Below are positions 48,863 to 58,208 of a DNA stretch of 64,000 bases, piece by piece. Each line of letters begins with the position of its first letter. The stretch's first letter is position 1. The stretch is from a methanogenic archaeon ISO4-H5 (lineage in GTDB: Archaea > Thermoplasmatota > Thermoplasmata > Methanomassiliicoccales > Methanomethylophilaceae). The stretch spans positions 434,001 to 498,000 of the forward strand of contig CP014214.1 in the NCBI GenBank assembly GCA_001560915.1, given 5' to 3'. A program made the position numbers and the translations under genes. The notes below the pieces were generated by a model. It saw only the letters and a program-made list of their open reading frames with translations. It did no database searches and was not told where the DNA came from.

Positions 48863-50154
48863 GCGGGACGGATGATCTTGCCGGAGCTGACCAGTTCCTC
48901 GATCCTGTGGGCGCTCCATCCGCTCGCCCTCGCGATGGCGAAGAGCGGGGTGTAGAGCTCCTCGGGGATGCCGAGCATCCTGTAGAGGAATCCGCTGTAG
49001 TAATCCACGTTGACGCAGACCTTGATGGGAGACTTCCTCTTGGTGGCGATCACGTCGGGAGCGAGCCTGGCGACCCTCTCGTAGAGGTCGAGCTCCGCGT
49101 CGCATCCCTTCTCCTTGGCCATCTTGTAGACGAACTGCTTGAGCTGCTGGGCCCTGGGGTCGGAGATGGAGTAGACCGCGTGGCCCATTCCGTAGATGAG
49201 TCCCTGGCGGTCGAAGGCCTCCTTGTTGAGGATCTTGGAGAGGTAGTTGCTGAGCTCCCCGTCGTCGGTGGGGTCGATGACGTTGGCCTTGATGTCGTCC
49301 ATCATCTGCACCACCTTGATGTTCGCGCCTCCGTGCTTGGGGCCCTTCAGCGAGAGCAGTGCGCCGGCGATGACGGAGTAGGTGTCTGAACCGGCGGAGG
49401 TGATGACGCGGGTGGTGAAGGCAGAGTTGTTGCCTCCTCCGTGCTCCATGTGGATGATGAGGGCGTTGTCGAGGGCCTCGGCCTCGGTGGCGGTGTACTT
49501 CCCGTCGGGACGGAGCATCATGAGGATGTTCTCCGCCATGGAGAGGGTGGGGTCGGGCCTGTGGATGATGAGGCTCCTGTTGCAGTCGTAGTGGCTGTAG
49601 GCGTGGTAACCGTATACCGCGAAGAGCGGGAGCGTGGCGATGAGCTTCATGCACTGCTTGAGGACGTGAGGGGTGGAGACATCCGTGGGGTCCTCGTCGT
49701 AGGCGGCCATCTCGAGGACGCTGCGGGCCATGGTGTTCATGATGTCCTTGCAGTTCTGCCTGAGGATGACGTTCTTCACGAAGTTGTTGGGAAGCTCCAT
49801 GTTGGAGCGCAGGGCCTGCTAGTACTGGGGCAGGTCGGCGCAGTCGGGGAGCTCTCCGAACAGGAGGAGATAGGAGGACTCTTCGAAACCGCACCTGGGG
49901 GTGTGCTTCCCGACCAGGTCCTCGATGGCGTATCCGCGATAGGCGAGGACTCCCTCCATGGGGACCCTCTGTCCGTCGACGGTCTTGTAGCCGTCGAGCC
50001 TGGAGATCCTGGTAATCCCGGTGATGACTCCCTTGCCGTTCTTGTCGCGCAGCCCCTTCTTCACGTCGTACTCGGTGTAGAGTTCGGCGGGGATCTGCCC
50101 GTTCTCCTCACAGATTTTCGCCTTATCGATGTAGTATTGGTCATGATCGGCCAT
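48811..50154 (-). CDS. gltA: Citrate synthase with in-frame TAG (candidate pyrrolysine at residue 112)
   Basis: Read through one TAG at 49819-49821, this is a full 447-residue citrate synthase, condensing acetyl-CoA and oxaloacetate. Residues 1-111 (MADHDQYYIDKAKICEENG ... LPDCADLPQY) carry the N-terminal domain; after TAG the same frame continues QALRSNMELPNNFVKNVIL to the end. Conserved sites are IHMEHGGGNNSAFTTRV and GMGHAVYSISDPRA (catalytic His residues) and NVDYYSGFLYRML (catalytic Asp). The TAG falls at a variable, usually charged surface position, not the active site. ATG 50154 has AAGGAGGAGG 6 bp upstream. Alternatives are a point nonsense mutation or a sequencing error. Confidence 0.85.
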
Positions 50155-50170
50155 GACGAGCCTCCTCCTT

Positions 50171-50191
50171 GCAGACCAGCACAAGGTCTGC
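50171..50191 (-). promoter_or_regulatory. Leader hairpin next to the citrate synthase ribosome-binding site
   Basis: GCAGACC (50171-50177) and GGTCTGC (50185-50191) pair perfectly across a 7-base loop, directly 5' of the AAGGAGGAGG site. The TATA-like CTTTATAG lies about 15 bp upstream of the hairpin. Confidence 0.5.
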
Positions 50192-50229
50192 TTAAATGCG
50201 CGCTATAAAGAACAAAGTAAAAAAGTGTT

Positions 50230-50253
50230 GCCCGCGGACCCATGCCCGCGGGC
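50230..50253 (-). terminator. Terminator of carB (first copy)
   Basis: GCCCGCGG (50230-50237), 8-base loop, CCGCGGGC (50246-50253). On the minus strand it is followed by AACACTTTTTTAC. Confidence 0.7.
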
Positions 50254-50273
50254 CAGTTGTCAAACCCCGACGT

Positions 50274-53200
50274 TCAGACGAGGCCGTGGAAGTCCTGCAT
50301 GGATTTCACGCCGATCTCGTGCTCCTTGGCGACCCTGATGGCCCCCGCCGCGATCCTGGCGCCGTTGATGGTGGTGACGTAGGGGATCTCCAGCTCGACG
50401 GCGAGCCTCCTCATCCTGTGTCCGTCCCTCACGGCACCGGAGTGGTTGGTGGGGGTGTTGATGACCAGGTTGATGGCTCTGTCCCTCATCAGGGAGGTGG
50501 CGTTGGGCTTGAGCTGCTCGTCATGCTTGAAGACGGCCATGCATCCCACCCCATGCTCCTTGAAGTAGGTCGCGGTACCCTTGGTCGCATAGATGTTGAA
50601 GCCCATGTCGCGGAGGGCCTTGGCGATCTTGCAGGCCTCCTCCTTGTCCTGGTCGTTGACGGTGAAGTACACCCCGCCCTCCAGGGGGAGCTGGGAACCG
50701 GCGGCCTCGAACGCCTTGTAGCAGGCGGTATCGAAGTCGGCATCGATTCCCATGACCTCTCCGGTGGACTTCATCTCGGGGGTGAGGATGGAGTCTACTC
50801 CGGGGAGCTTCAGGAAGGGGAACACTGATTCCTTCACGGCGAAGTGGTCGATGGCCCTGTATCCCTTGAGTCCGAACTCCTTCAGCTTCTTGCCGAGCAT
50901 GACCTTGACGCCGATCTTGGCGAGGGGGATGCCGGTGGCCTTGGAGATGAAGGGGACGGTCCTCGATGCCCTGGGGTTGGCCTCGATCATCCAGATCTCT
51001 CCGTCCTTGTAGGCGAGCTGCAGGTTCATCAGTCCGATGGTCTTGAGCGCTAGTGCCAGACGTGTGTTGAGGTCGACGATTTCATCAATCGTTTTCTGAG
51101 GGAGCGAGAAGGGCGGGAGAACCATGGTGGCGTCCCCGGAGTGGCATCCTGCGTACTCCACATGTTCCATGATTCCGCCGATGTATACATCTTCTCCGTC
51201 GCAAATCGAATCGACATCGATCTCGATTGCATTGGTGAGATATTTGTCAATCAGGACAGGGTGGTTCCGGGAGACTTTCACGGCGGTCTCCATGTAGGTC
51301 TTGAGTTCCTCTTCGGAATAGACGATTTCCATTCCTCTTCCTCCGAGGACGTAGGAGGGCCTGACAAGTACTGGGTATTCGATCTCCGCTGCGATGGAAC
51401 GGGCTTCCTCGTAGGAGTATGCGGTACCGGACGGGGGCTGCTTGATTCCGAGCTGCCTCATGAGGTCGGTGAACCTTCTTCTGTCCTCTGCGACATCCAT
51501 CTGATCGGGAGTGGTTCCGAGTATCTGGGTCTTCGTTCCTTTGAGACCTTTTTCGAGGTCTATCGCCAGGTTGACCGAGGTCTGTCCGCCGTATTGGCAG
51601 ATGACCCCGTCGGCATCTTCCGCTTTGATTACGTTCAATACGTCTTCCAAATCGAGGGGCTCGAAGTACAGTCTGTCGGAGATGTCGTAGTCGGTGGACA
51701 CTGTCTCCGGGTTATTGTTGATCATGATGGCTTCGCAGCCCTCCTCCTGGAGAGCCATGACTCCGTGGACGCAGCAGTAATCGAACTCGATTCCCTGTCC
51801 GATCCTGATGGGTCCGCCTCCGATGATGACCACGCGTTTCTTCTTCTTGGGGTAGGTAGCTTCGGAGGACACACCCTTGTATGTCGAATAGAAATAAGGG
51901 GTCTCGGCCGCGAACTCGGCGGCGCAGGTGTCGACCATCTTGTAGCGGGGGACGATTCCCGCTTTCTCCCTTCTGTCGAGGATCTCCCACTGGTTGGTGT
52001 TGGTGAGCCTGGAGATGGTCTCGTCGCCGAATCCCATGCATTTGGCTTCCTTGAGGAGCTCGTCGGTGAGCTTCTCGAGTCTGAGCCTCTTCTCCATCTC
52101 GACAATGTTCCTGAGTTTCCTGACGAAGAAGACGTCCCACTGGGTCTCCTTGGCGATGTCCTCGGGGGTCCAGCCCATCCTGAGGGCCTGTCCGATGGCG
52201 AAGATACGCCTGTCGGTGGCGTGCTTGAATTCCTCATGGATTTCGGCTTCCGTCATCTCGACGGGGTCGAGTCCGTCCACACCGATTTCCAGGGACCTGA
52301 GTCCTTTGAGGAGGGCCTCTTCGAACGACCTGCCTATGGACATCATCTCTCCGGTGGATTTCATTTGGGTTCCGAGGTGTCTGTCGACTGTTCTGAACTT
52401 GTCAAATGGCCATCTGGGTATTTTGACGACGACATAATCCAAGGTGGGTTCGAAGGCAGCATAGGTGTTGCCGGTAATCTTGTTGGGGATCTCGTCGAGG
52501 GAGTATCCCACGGCGATCTTGGTGGCCACCCTCGCGATGGGGTATCCGGTGGCCTTGGAGGCCAATGCGGAGGACCTGGAGACACGGGGGTTGACCTCGA
52601 TGACGCGGTACTCCTTGGTGACAGGGTTCAATGCGAACTGTACGTTGCATCCTCCCTCTATTCCGAGGGCGCGGATGATCTTCAGAGAAGCGGTCCTGAA
52701 CATCTGATGCTCCCTGTCGGATAATGTGAGGCAGGGTGCACACACGATGGATTCTCCGGTATGGATTCCCATTGCATCAAGATTCTCCATGTTGCAGACG
52801 ATGATGCAGTTGTCCTTGCCGTCCCTCATAACTTCGTATTCGAATTCCTTCCATCCGAGGATGGACTCCTCGATCAAGACCTGGTGGATACGGCTGTATG
52901 CGAGACCTCTGGCACATATCTCGCGGAGTTCATTCTCATCGTAGGCGATACCTCCTCCGGTACCACCGAGGGTGAAGGCGGGTCTTACGAGTACGGGATA
53001 TTTCCCGATGTATTCCACGGCCTTGAAAGCCTCCTCGAGGGAGTTGGCGGGCATTGACTTGGGGCAGGGTTCGCCGATGGCCTCCATGGCCTCTTTGAAC
53101 AGCTCCCTGTCCTCGGATTTCTCGATGGCTTCGGGCTGAGTACCGACCAGAACTGCACCGAGTTTCTCGAGGTATCCTTTCTCTGCGAGTTCAGAGCAGA

Positions 53201-53486
53201 TGTTGAGTGCGGTCTGACCTCCCATTCCGGAGATGATGCCGTCCACGCCTTCCCTCTCGATGATCTTGGCGACGATGTCGGCGGTCATGGGTTCGATGTA
53301 AACCTTGTCCGCAGTGTCAGGGTCGGTCTGGATGGTGGCGGGATTGGAGTTCACCAGGACGGTCTTGTAACCTTCTTCACGAAGCGATCTGCATGCCTGC
53401 GAACCGGAGAAATCGAATTCGGCTGCCTGTCCGATCACAATCGGGCCGGAACCGATGACCATGAGCTTCTTGTAATCCTTTCTCAC
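50274..53486 (-). CDS. carB: Carbamoyl-phosphate synthase large subunit, copy 1
   Basis: The 1070-residue subunit makes carbamoyl phosphate from bicarbonate, 2 ATP and ammonia for pyrimidines and arginine. It has two ATP-grasp halves (PVLVRPAFTLGGTGGGIAYD; PVLVRPSYVLGGRGMEIVY), the P-loop-like VIGSGPIVIGQAAEFD and IGGGPIRIGQGIEFDYCCVH, oligomerisation domain, and a C-terminal MGS-like allosteric domain (FNIYATKGTATYFKEHG). It starts with GTG at 53486, overlapping the carA stop (GTGA). Length and motifs match copy 2. The codon use shows patches that differ from copy 2 but encode the same protein segments, suggesting an older duplication. Confidence 0.96.
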   Translation of the reverse strand: MRKDYKKLMVIGSGPIVIGQAAEFDFSGSQACRSLREEGYKTVLVNSNPATIQTDPDTADKVYIEPMTADIVAKIIEREGVDGIISGMGGQTALNICSELAEKGYLEKLGAVLVGTQPEAIEKSEDRELFKEAMEAIGEPCPKSMPANSLEEAFKAVEYIGKYPVLVRPAFTLGGTGGGIAYDENELREICARGLAYSRIHQVLIEESILGWKEFEYEVMRDGKDNCIIVCNMENLDAMGIHTGESIVCAPCLTLSDREHQMFRTASLKIIRALGIEGGCNVQFALNPVTKEYRVIEVNPRVSRSSALASKATGYPIARVATKIAVGYSLDEIPNKITGNTYAAFEPTLDYVVVKIPRWPFDKFRTVDRHLGTQMKSTGEMMSIGRSFEEALLKGLRSLEIGVDGLDPVEMTEAEIHEEFKHATDRRIFAIGQALRMGWTPEDIAKETQWDVFFVRKLRNIVEMEKRLRLEKLTDELLKEAKCMGFGDETISRLTNTNQWEILDRREKAGIVPRYKMVDTCAAEFAAETPYFYSTYKGVSSEATYPKKKKRVVIIGGGPIRIGQGIEFDYCCVHGVMALQEEGCEAIMINNNPETVSTDYDISDRLYFEPLDLEDVLNVIKAEDADGVICQYGGQTSVNLAIDLEKGLKGTKTQILGTTPDQMDVAEDRRRFTDLMRQLGIKQPPSGTAYSYEEARSIAAEIEYPVLVRPSYVLGGRGMEIVYSEEELKTYMETAVKVSRNHPVLIDKYLTNAIEIDVDSICDGEDVYIGGIMEHVEYAGCHSGDATMVLPPFSLPQKTIDEIVDLNTRLALALKTIGLMNLQLAYKDGEIWMIEANPRASRTVPFISKATGIPLAKIGVKVMLGKKLKEFGLKGYRAIDHFAVKESVFPFLKLPGVDSILTPEMKSTGEVMGIDADFDTACYKAFEAAGSQLPLEGGVYFTVNDQDKEEACKIAKALRDMGFNIYATKGTATYFKEHGVGCMAVFKHDEQLKPNATSLMRDRAINLVINTPTNHSGAVRDGHRMRRLAVELEIPYVTTINGARIAAGAIRVAKEHEIGVKSMQDFHGLV

Positions 53487-54583
53487 AGGCGTCCCTCCCT
53501 GATGACCTTGCCGAATTTGTCGAACAGGAACGTGGTGTCCTGCGGGCCCGGTGAGGCCTCCGGATGATATTGTGCGGTGTAGATCGGAAGGTCCTTGTGC
53601 CTCATGCCCTCCACGGTGCCGTCGTTGACATTGAATTGATCTGCGATGAGTCCGGTTCCTGCGAGGGAGTCCTCGTCCACGGCGAACCCGTGGTTCTGAG
53701 AGGTGAGGTACACTCTTCCCTCGTACATCACGGGCTGGTTGCATCCGCGGTGTCCGAATTTCATCTTGTATGTCTTTCCGCCCATGGCGATGGCGGTGAG
53801 CTGGTTCCCGAAGCAGATTCCGAACAGGGGGAGCTGCTGGGCGAGATTCTTGATAGTGACCACGGTGGTCTTCTGGATGACGGGATGGGAAGGGTCTCCG
53901 GGCCCGTTCGATAACTGGACGCCCTGGATCTTCTTTCCGTTGAGCCTGTACTCGGTGACGACATCGGCCGGGGTGTCGTAGGGGAACATGACGACGTTGT
54001 ATCTGTTGCGGAGCTCCTTCAGGATGCCGTCCTTCTCTCCGCAGTCGAGGAGTCCTACGGTTATCTCCTTGTTGGAATCGAATTCCAATATCTCCTTGCA
54101 GCTGACCTCTCCGACCAGATTGCCCTCGGACGGTGCGGGGCTTGCTTTGATCTTCTCTATGAGGTCGGGGATGGAATTTCTGTCCTCGGTGATGGCTCCT
54201 TTGAGGGTTCCTCCGTTCCTTATCTTGATGACTAAGTCCCTGGTGTCGACACCGGAGATCCCGGGCACCTTATGGTCCTTCAGGAACTCGTCGATGGTCT
54301 TGCCGGCGTACATGTCGGAGGGTTCCCTGCAGTATTCACTGCAGACGAGGGCCCTTGCGTGGACGCTTGCTGATTGATGGAAATCGTCGATGGTTCCGTA
54401 GTTTCCTATCAGCGGGAAAGTCATGACAAGAATCTGACCTTTGTACGAAGGGTCGGTGAGACTCTCCTGATAACCGCACATGCCGGTTGCGAAAACGACT
54501 TCTCCGAAAGCTTCCGAGTGATATCCGAAAGGTTCTCCTTCGTAGACCGTCCCGTCCTCGAGGACCAAGTAACTTTTTGCCAT
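53483..54583 (-). CDS. carA: Carbamoyl-phosphate synthase small subunit, copy 1 (intact glutaminase)
   Basis: The 366-residue glutaminase subunit hydrolyses glutamine and passes ammonia to CarB. The N-terminal domain has AKSYLVLEDGTVYEGEPFGY and DPSYKGQILVMTFPLIGNYG; the class I amidotransferase triad is complete: nucleophile Cys in LFGICFGNQL, His and Glu in AQYHPEASPGPQD. ATG 54583 (MAKSYLV) is preferred over an ATG 18 bp upstream. It is the first gene of carAB copy 1, behind a TATA box and a 16-bp palindrome shared with copy 2. Confidence 0.96.
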   Translation of the reverse strand: MAKSYLVLEDGTVYEGEPFGYHSEAFGEVVFATGMCGYQESLTDPSYKGQILVMTFPLIGNYGTIDDFHQSASVHARALVCSEYCREPSDMYAGKTIDEFLKDHKVPGISGVDTRDLVIKIRNGGTLKGAITEDRNSIPDLIEKIKASPAPSEGNLVGEVSCKEILEFDSNKEITVGLLDCGEKDGILKELRNRYNVVMFPYDTPADVVTEYRLNGKKIQGVQLSNGPGDPSHPVIQKTTVVTIKNLAQQLPLFGICFGNQLTAIAMGGKTYKMKFGHRGCNQPVMYEGRVYLTSQNHGFAVDEDSLAGTGLIADQFNVNDGTVEGMRHKDLPIYTAQYHPEASPGPQDTTFLFDKFGKVIREGRL

Positions 54584-54652
54584 CGGGGAATTAACCATCA
54601 AAAAACAGTATTTAATAGGTGACCGTCCCGAAAAACAGTGTTAGATATAGGT

Positions 54653-54668
54653 TGTCAGAAATCCGACA
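54653..54668. promoter_or_regulatory. Shared palindromic operator of carAB copy 1
   Basis: TGTCAGAAATCCGACA, within a longer GTTGTC...GACAAC. The minus-strand TATA box CTATATCTAA (54641-54650) follows directly. It is the same as the copy 2 site except for one base. Confidence 0.65.
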
Positions 54669-54728
54669 ACGGTTGTTTTTTACTGTACAAATGTTCACAA
54701 TGGTGATTAGGGCGGTCACTAAGTCAGG

Positions 54729-54875
54729 TCAGAGGAGTTCCTCGTAAATGTCGTCCTCAGGATTGTCCCACTCCCTGGGGAGAACGTACAAACCGGTCTT
54801 GGGATTGATATGTCCCGCCTCCGGAAGTGCGGAGACAATGCGGGCAAGTTCATCTTCCTTATTCGTCTCTGTCAT
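54729..54875 (-). CDS. 48-residue acidic protein of unknown function
   Basis: The protein MTETNKEDELARIVSALPEA then GHINPKTGLYVLPREWDNPE and DDIYEELL lies between the two carAB operons on the same strand. It has 9 Glu and 4 Asp, with a predicted helix and a Pro-rich middle, and ends in TGA. Codon use matches neighbours. The pattern LPEAGHINPKTGLYVLPREWDNPEDDIYE, though not recognised as a family, looks like a real folded miniprotein. Confidence 0.55.
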   Translation of the reverse strand: MTETNKEDELARIVSALPEAGHINPKTGLYVLPREWDNPEDDIYEELL

Positions 54876-54959
54876 AATTGAATATGGCCCCGCAGATATT
54901 TGGCTGTTGGTTCGATTTCAGATACTGAAAGGGTATCCAACAATATGGTGAAAAGGGAA

Positions 54960-54981
54960 CCCTCCGGCATGTGCCAGAGGG
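54960..54981 (-). terminator. Terminator of carB (second copy)
   Basis: CCCTCCGGCA (54960-54969), TG, TGCCAGAGGG (54972-54981), nine of ten pairs. On the minus strand it is followed by TTCCCTTTTC. Confidence 0.65.
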
Positions 54982-54992
54982 CAGGAATTTGT

Positions 54993-57900
54993 TTAGCGGA
55001 CCAGGGTGTGGAAGTCCTGCATGGACTTGACACCCATCTGGTTCTTCCTGGCGACGCCGATCGCTCCGACGGCGATCTTGGCGCCGTTGATGGTGGTCAG
55101 GAAGGGGATCTCCAGTTCGACTGCAAGCCTCCTCATCCTGTGTCCGTCCCTCACGGCTCCGGAGTGGTTGGTGGGGGTGTTGATGACCAGGTTGATGGCA
55201 CCGTCCCTCATCAGAGAGGTGGCGTTGGGCTTGAGCTGCTCGTCGTTCTTGAAGACCGCAGTGGTGTCGACCCCGTGCTCCTTGAAGTAGGTCGCGGTTC
55301 CCTTGGTGGCGTAGATGGTGAATCCCATGTCCTTCAGGGATTTTGCGATCTTCACTGCCTCGGGCTTGTCGTGGTCGTTCACCGTGAAGTAGACTCCGCC
55401 CATGGTGGGGAGGATCTGACCTGCTGCGGTGAATGCTTTGTAGCAGGCGGTGTCGAAGTCGGCATCGATCCCCATGACTTCTCCGGTGGATTTCATCTCA
55501 GGAGTGAGGATGGAGTCGACTCCGGGCAGTTTGAGGAAGGGGAAGACAGACGCTTTGATGGCGTAGTGGTCGATGGACCTGTAGCCCTTGAGTCCGAAGT
55601 CCTTCAGCTTCTTGCCGAGCATGACCTTGACACCGATCTTGGCGAGGGGGATGCCGGTTGCCTTGGAGATGAAGGGAACGGTCCTGGAAGCCCTGGGGTT
55701 CGCCTCGATCATCCAGATCTCTCCGTCCTTGTATGCGAGCTGCAGGTTCATGAGACCGATGGTCTTGAGCGCTAGTGCCAGACGGGTGTTGAGATCAACA
55801 ATCTCGTCGATGGTCTTCTGGGGCAGGGAGAAGGGAGGCAGCACCATGGTGGCGTCTCCGGAGTGGCATCCTGCGTACTCCACGTGCTCCATGATTCCGC
55901 CGATGTAGACGTCTTCACCATCGCAGATGGAGTCGACATCGATCTCTATGGCCTCGGTGAGGTATTTGTCAATCAGGACAGGGTGGTTCCTGGAGACCTT
56001 GACTGCGGTCTCCATGTAGGTCTTGAGTTCCTCCTCGGAATAGACGATTTCCATTCCGCGTCCGCCGAGAACGTAGGAAGGCCTGACGAGGACGGGGTAT
56101 CCGATGTCGCCGGCGATCTTGGCCGCCTCATTGAAGGAGTAGGCGGTTCCGGACGGGGGCTGCTTGATTCCGAGCTGCCTCATGAGGTCGGTGAATCTCT
56201 TCCTGTCCTCTGCCACGTCCATCTGGTCGGGGGTGGTTCCGAGGATCTTGGTCTTGGTTCCCTTGAGTCCCTTCTCCACATCGATGGCGAGGTTGACCGA
56301 GGTTTGTCCTCCGTACTGGCAGATGACACCGTCGGCATCCTCTGCCTTGATGACGTTCAATACATCCTCCAAGTCAAGAGGCTCGAAGTACAGCCTGTCG
56401 GAGATGTCGAAGTCGGTGGAGACGGTCTCGGGGTTGTTGTTGATCATGATTGCCTCATATCCCTCTTCCTTCAGGGACATGACACCGTGGACGCAGCAGT
56501 AGTCGAACTCGATTCCCTGTCCGATCCTGATGGGTCCACCTCCGATGATGACCACGCGTTTCTTCTTCTTGGGGGCGTTGGCCTCGGTGGTCTTTCCGTT
56601 GTAAGTGGAATAGTAATAGGGGACCTGTGCCTCGTACTCTCCGGCGCAGGTGTCGACCTTGTTGTAGATGGGGACGATGCCTGCCTTGTCCCTCTGGTCG
56701 AATATGTCCCAGAGGTCCTTGTTGGTGAGCCTGGAGATGGTCTCGTCGCCGAAGCCCATGTACTTGGCCTCCTTCAGGAGGTCGTCGGTGAGCTTCTCGG
56801 TCTGGAGCCTCTTCTCCATGTCGACGATGTTCTTGAGCTTCTGCACGAAGAATGCATCCCAGGAGGTCTCCTTGGCGATCTGCTCCACGGACCAGCCCTG
56901 CCTGAGGGCCTGTCCCATGGCGAAGATACGTCTGTCGGTGGCGTGCTTGAACTCGTTGTGGAGCTCGTCGTCGGTCATCTCGACGGGGTCGAGTCCGTCG
57001 ACTCCGATTTCGAGGGACCTGAGTCCCTTCAGGATGGTCTCCTCGAAGGTCCTGCCGATGGCCATGACCTCTCCGGTGGATTTCATCTGGGTTCCGAGGT
57101 GCCTGTCGACGGTCCTGAACTTATCGAAGGGCCACCTGGGTATTTTGACTACGACATAGTCGATGACAGGCTCGAAGGCGGCGAAGGTGTTGCCGGTAAT
57201 CTTGTTGGGAATCTCGTCGAGGGTGTATCCGACGGAGATCTTGGTGGTGACCCTGGCGATGGGGTATCCGGTGGCTTTGGAGGCCAATGCGGAAGACCTG
57301 GAGACACGGGGGTTGACCTCGATGACACGGTAGTCATGGGAGACGGGGTCGAGTGCGAACTGCACGTTGCATCCTCCCTCGATTCCGAGGGCGCGGATGA
57401 TCTTGATGGAGGCCATCTTGAACCTCTGGAGATCCTCCTCGGGGAGGGTCATGCAGGGTGCGCAGACGATGGACTCTCCGGTGTGGATACCCATGGCGTC
57501 GAGGTTCTCCATGTTGCAGATCACGATGCAGTTGTCCTTGCTGTCCCTCATAACCTCGTACTCAATCTCCTTCCATCCGAGGATGGACTCCTCGATGAGG
57601 ACCTGGTGGATACGGCTGTAGGCGAGACCTCTGGCACATATGTCCTTGAGCTCTTCCTCGTTGTATGCGATACCTCCTCCGGTACCTCCGAGGGTGAAGG
57701 CAGGCCTGATGAGGACAGGGTACCTTCCGATGTATTCGACAGCTTCGAGTGCCTCCTCCACGGAGTTGGCGGGCTTGGACTTGGGGCAGGGTTCGCCGAT
57801 GGCTTCCATGGCTTCTTTGAACAGCTCCCTGTCCTCGGATTTCTCGATCGCATCGGGCTGGGTACCGACGAGCTCGCAGTGGAGCTTCTCGAGGTAGCCC

Positions 57901-58208
57901 TTCTCGGCGAGTTCGGAGCAGATGTTGAGTCCGGTCTGACCACCCATTCCGGAGAGGACTCCGTCGACTCCCTCCTTCTCGATGATCTTGGCGACGGTCT
58001 CCGCGTTCATGGGCTCGATGTACACCTTGTCCGCGGTCTCGGAGTCGGTCTGAATGGTGGCGGGGTTGGAGTTCACCAGGACGGTCTTGTAGCCTTCCTC
58101 GCGGAGGGACCTGCATGCCTGGGAACCAGAGAAGTCGAATTCGGCGGCCTGTCCGATGACGATCGGACCGGAACCGATGACCATGAGTTTCTTGTAATCT
58201 TTCCTCAT
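54993..58208 (-). CDS. carB: Carbamoyl-phosphate synthase large subunit, copy 2
   Basis: The 1071-residue CarB is collinear with copy 1 over its full length and largely identical, with both ATP-grasp halves (PVLIRPAFTLGGTGGGIAYN; PVLVRPSYVLGGRGMEIVY), the paired VIGSGPIVIGQAAEFD and IGGGPIRIGQGIEFDYCCVH loops, and the MGS-like domain (FTIYATKGTATYFKEHG). Its ATG overlaps the carA2 stop (ATGA). It ends in TAA. Since its partner CarA2 lacks the glutaminase residues, this CarB probably uses free ammonia directly. No catalytic residue loss is visible in CarB2 itself. Confidence 0.96.
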   Translation of the reverse strand: MRKDYKKLMVIGSGPIVIGQAAEFDFSGSQACRSLREEGYKTVLVNSNPATIQTDSETADKVYIEPMNAETVAKIIEKEGVDGVLSGMGGQTGLNICSELAEKGYLEKLHCELVGTQPDAIEKSEDRELFKEAMEAIGEPCPKSKPANSVEEALEAVEYIGRYPVLIRPAFTLGGTGGGIAYNEEELKDICARGLAYSRIHQVLIEESILGWKEIEYEVMRDSKDNCIVICNMENLDAMGIHTGESIVCAPCMTLPEEDLQRFKMASIKIIRALGIEGGCNVQFALDPVSHDYRVIEVNPRVSRSSALASKATGYPIARVTTKISVGYTLDEIPNKITGNTFAAFEPVIDYVVVKIPRWPFDKFRTVDRHLGTQMKSTGEVMAIGRTFEETILKGLRSLEIGVDGLDPVEMTDDELHNEFKHATDRRIFAMGQALRQGWSVEQIAKETSWDAFFVQKLKNIVDMEKRLQTEKLTDDLLKEAKYMGFGDETISRLTNKDLWDIFDQRDKAGIVPIYNKVDTCAGEYEAQVPYYYSTYNGKTTEANAPKKKKRVVIIGGGPIRIGQGIEFDYCCVHGVMSLKEEGYEAIMINNNPETVSTDFDISDRLYFEPLDLEDVLNVIKAEDADGVICQYGGQTSVNLAIDVEKGLKGTKTKILGTTPDQMDVAEDRKRFTDLMRQLGIKQPPSGTAYSFNEAAKIAGDIGYPVLVRPSYVLGGRGMEIVYSEEELKTYMETAVKVSRNHPVLIDKYLTEAIEIDVDSICDGEDVYIGGIMEHVEYAGCHSGDATMVLPPFSLPQKTIDEIVDLNTRLALALKTIGLMNLQLAYKDGEIWMIEANPRASRTVPFISKATGIPLAKIGVKVMLGKKLKDFGLKGYRSIDHYAIKASVFPFLKLPGVDSILTPEMKSTGEVMGIDADFDTACYKAFTAAGQILPTMGGVYFTVNDHDKPEAVKIAKSLKDMGFTIYATKGTATYFKEHGVDTTAVFKNDEQLKPNATSLMRDGAINLVINTPTNHSGAVRDGHRMRRLAVELEIPFLTTINGAKIAVGAIGVARKNQMGVKSMQDFHTLVR

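Noticed and set aside
49819-50154. Separate 111-residue gene and a 329-residue citrate synthase as two genes
   Set aside because: They are in the same frame separated only by TAG and six codons, the second piece lacks a ribosome-binding site, and neither is a complete domain set; one TAG-containing gene fits better.
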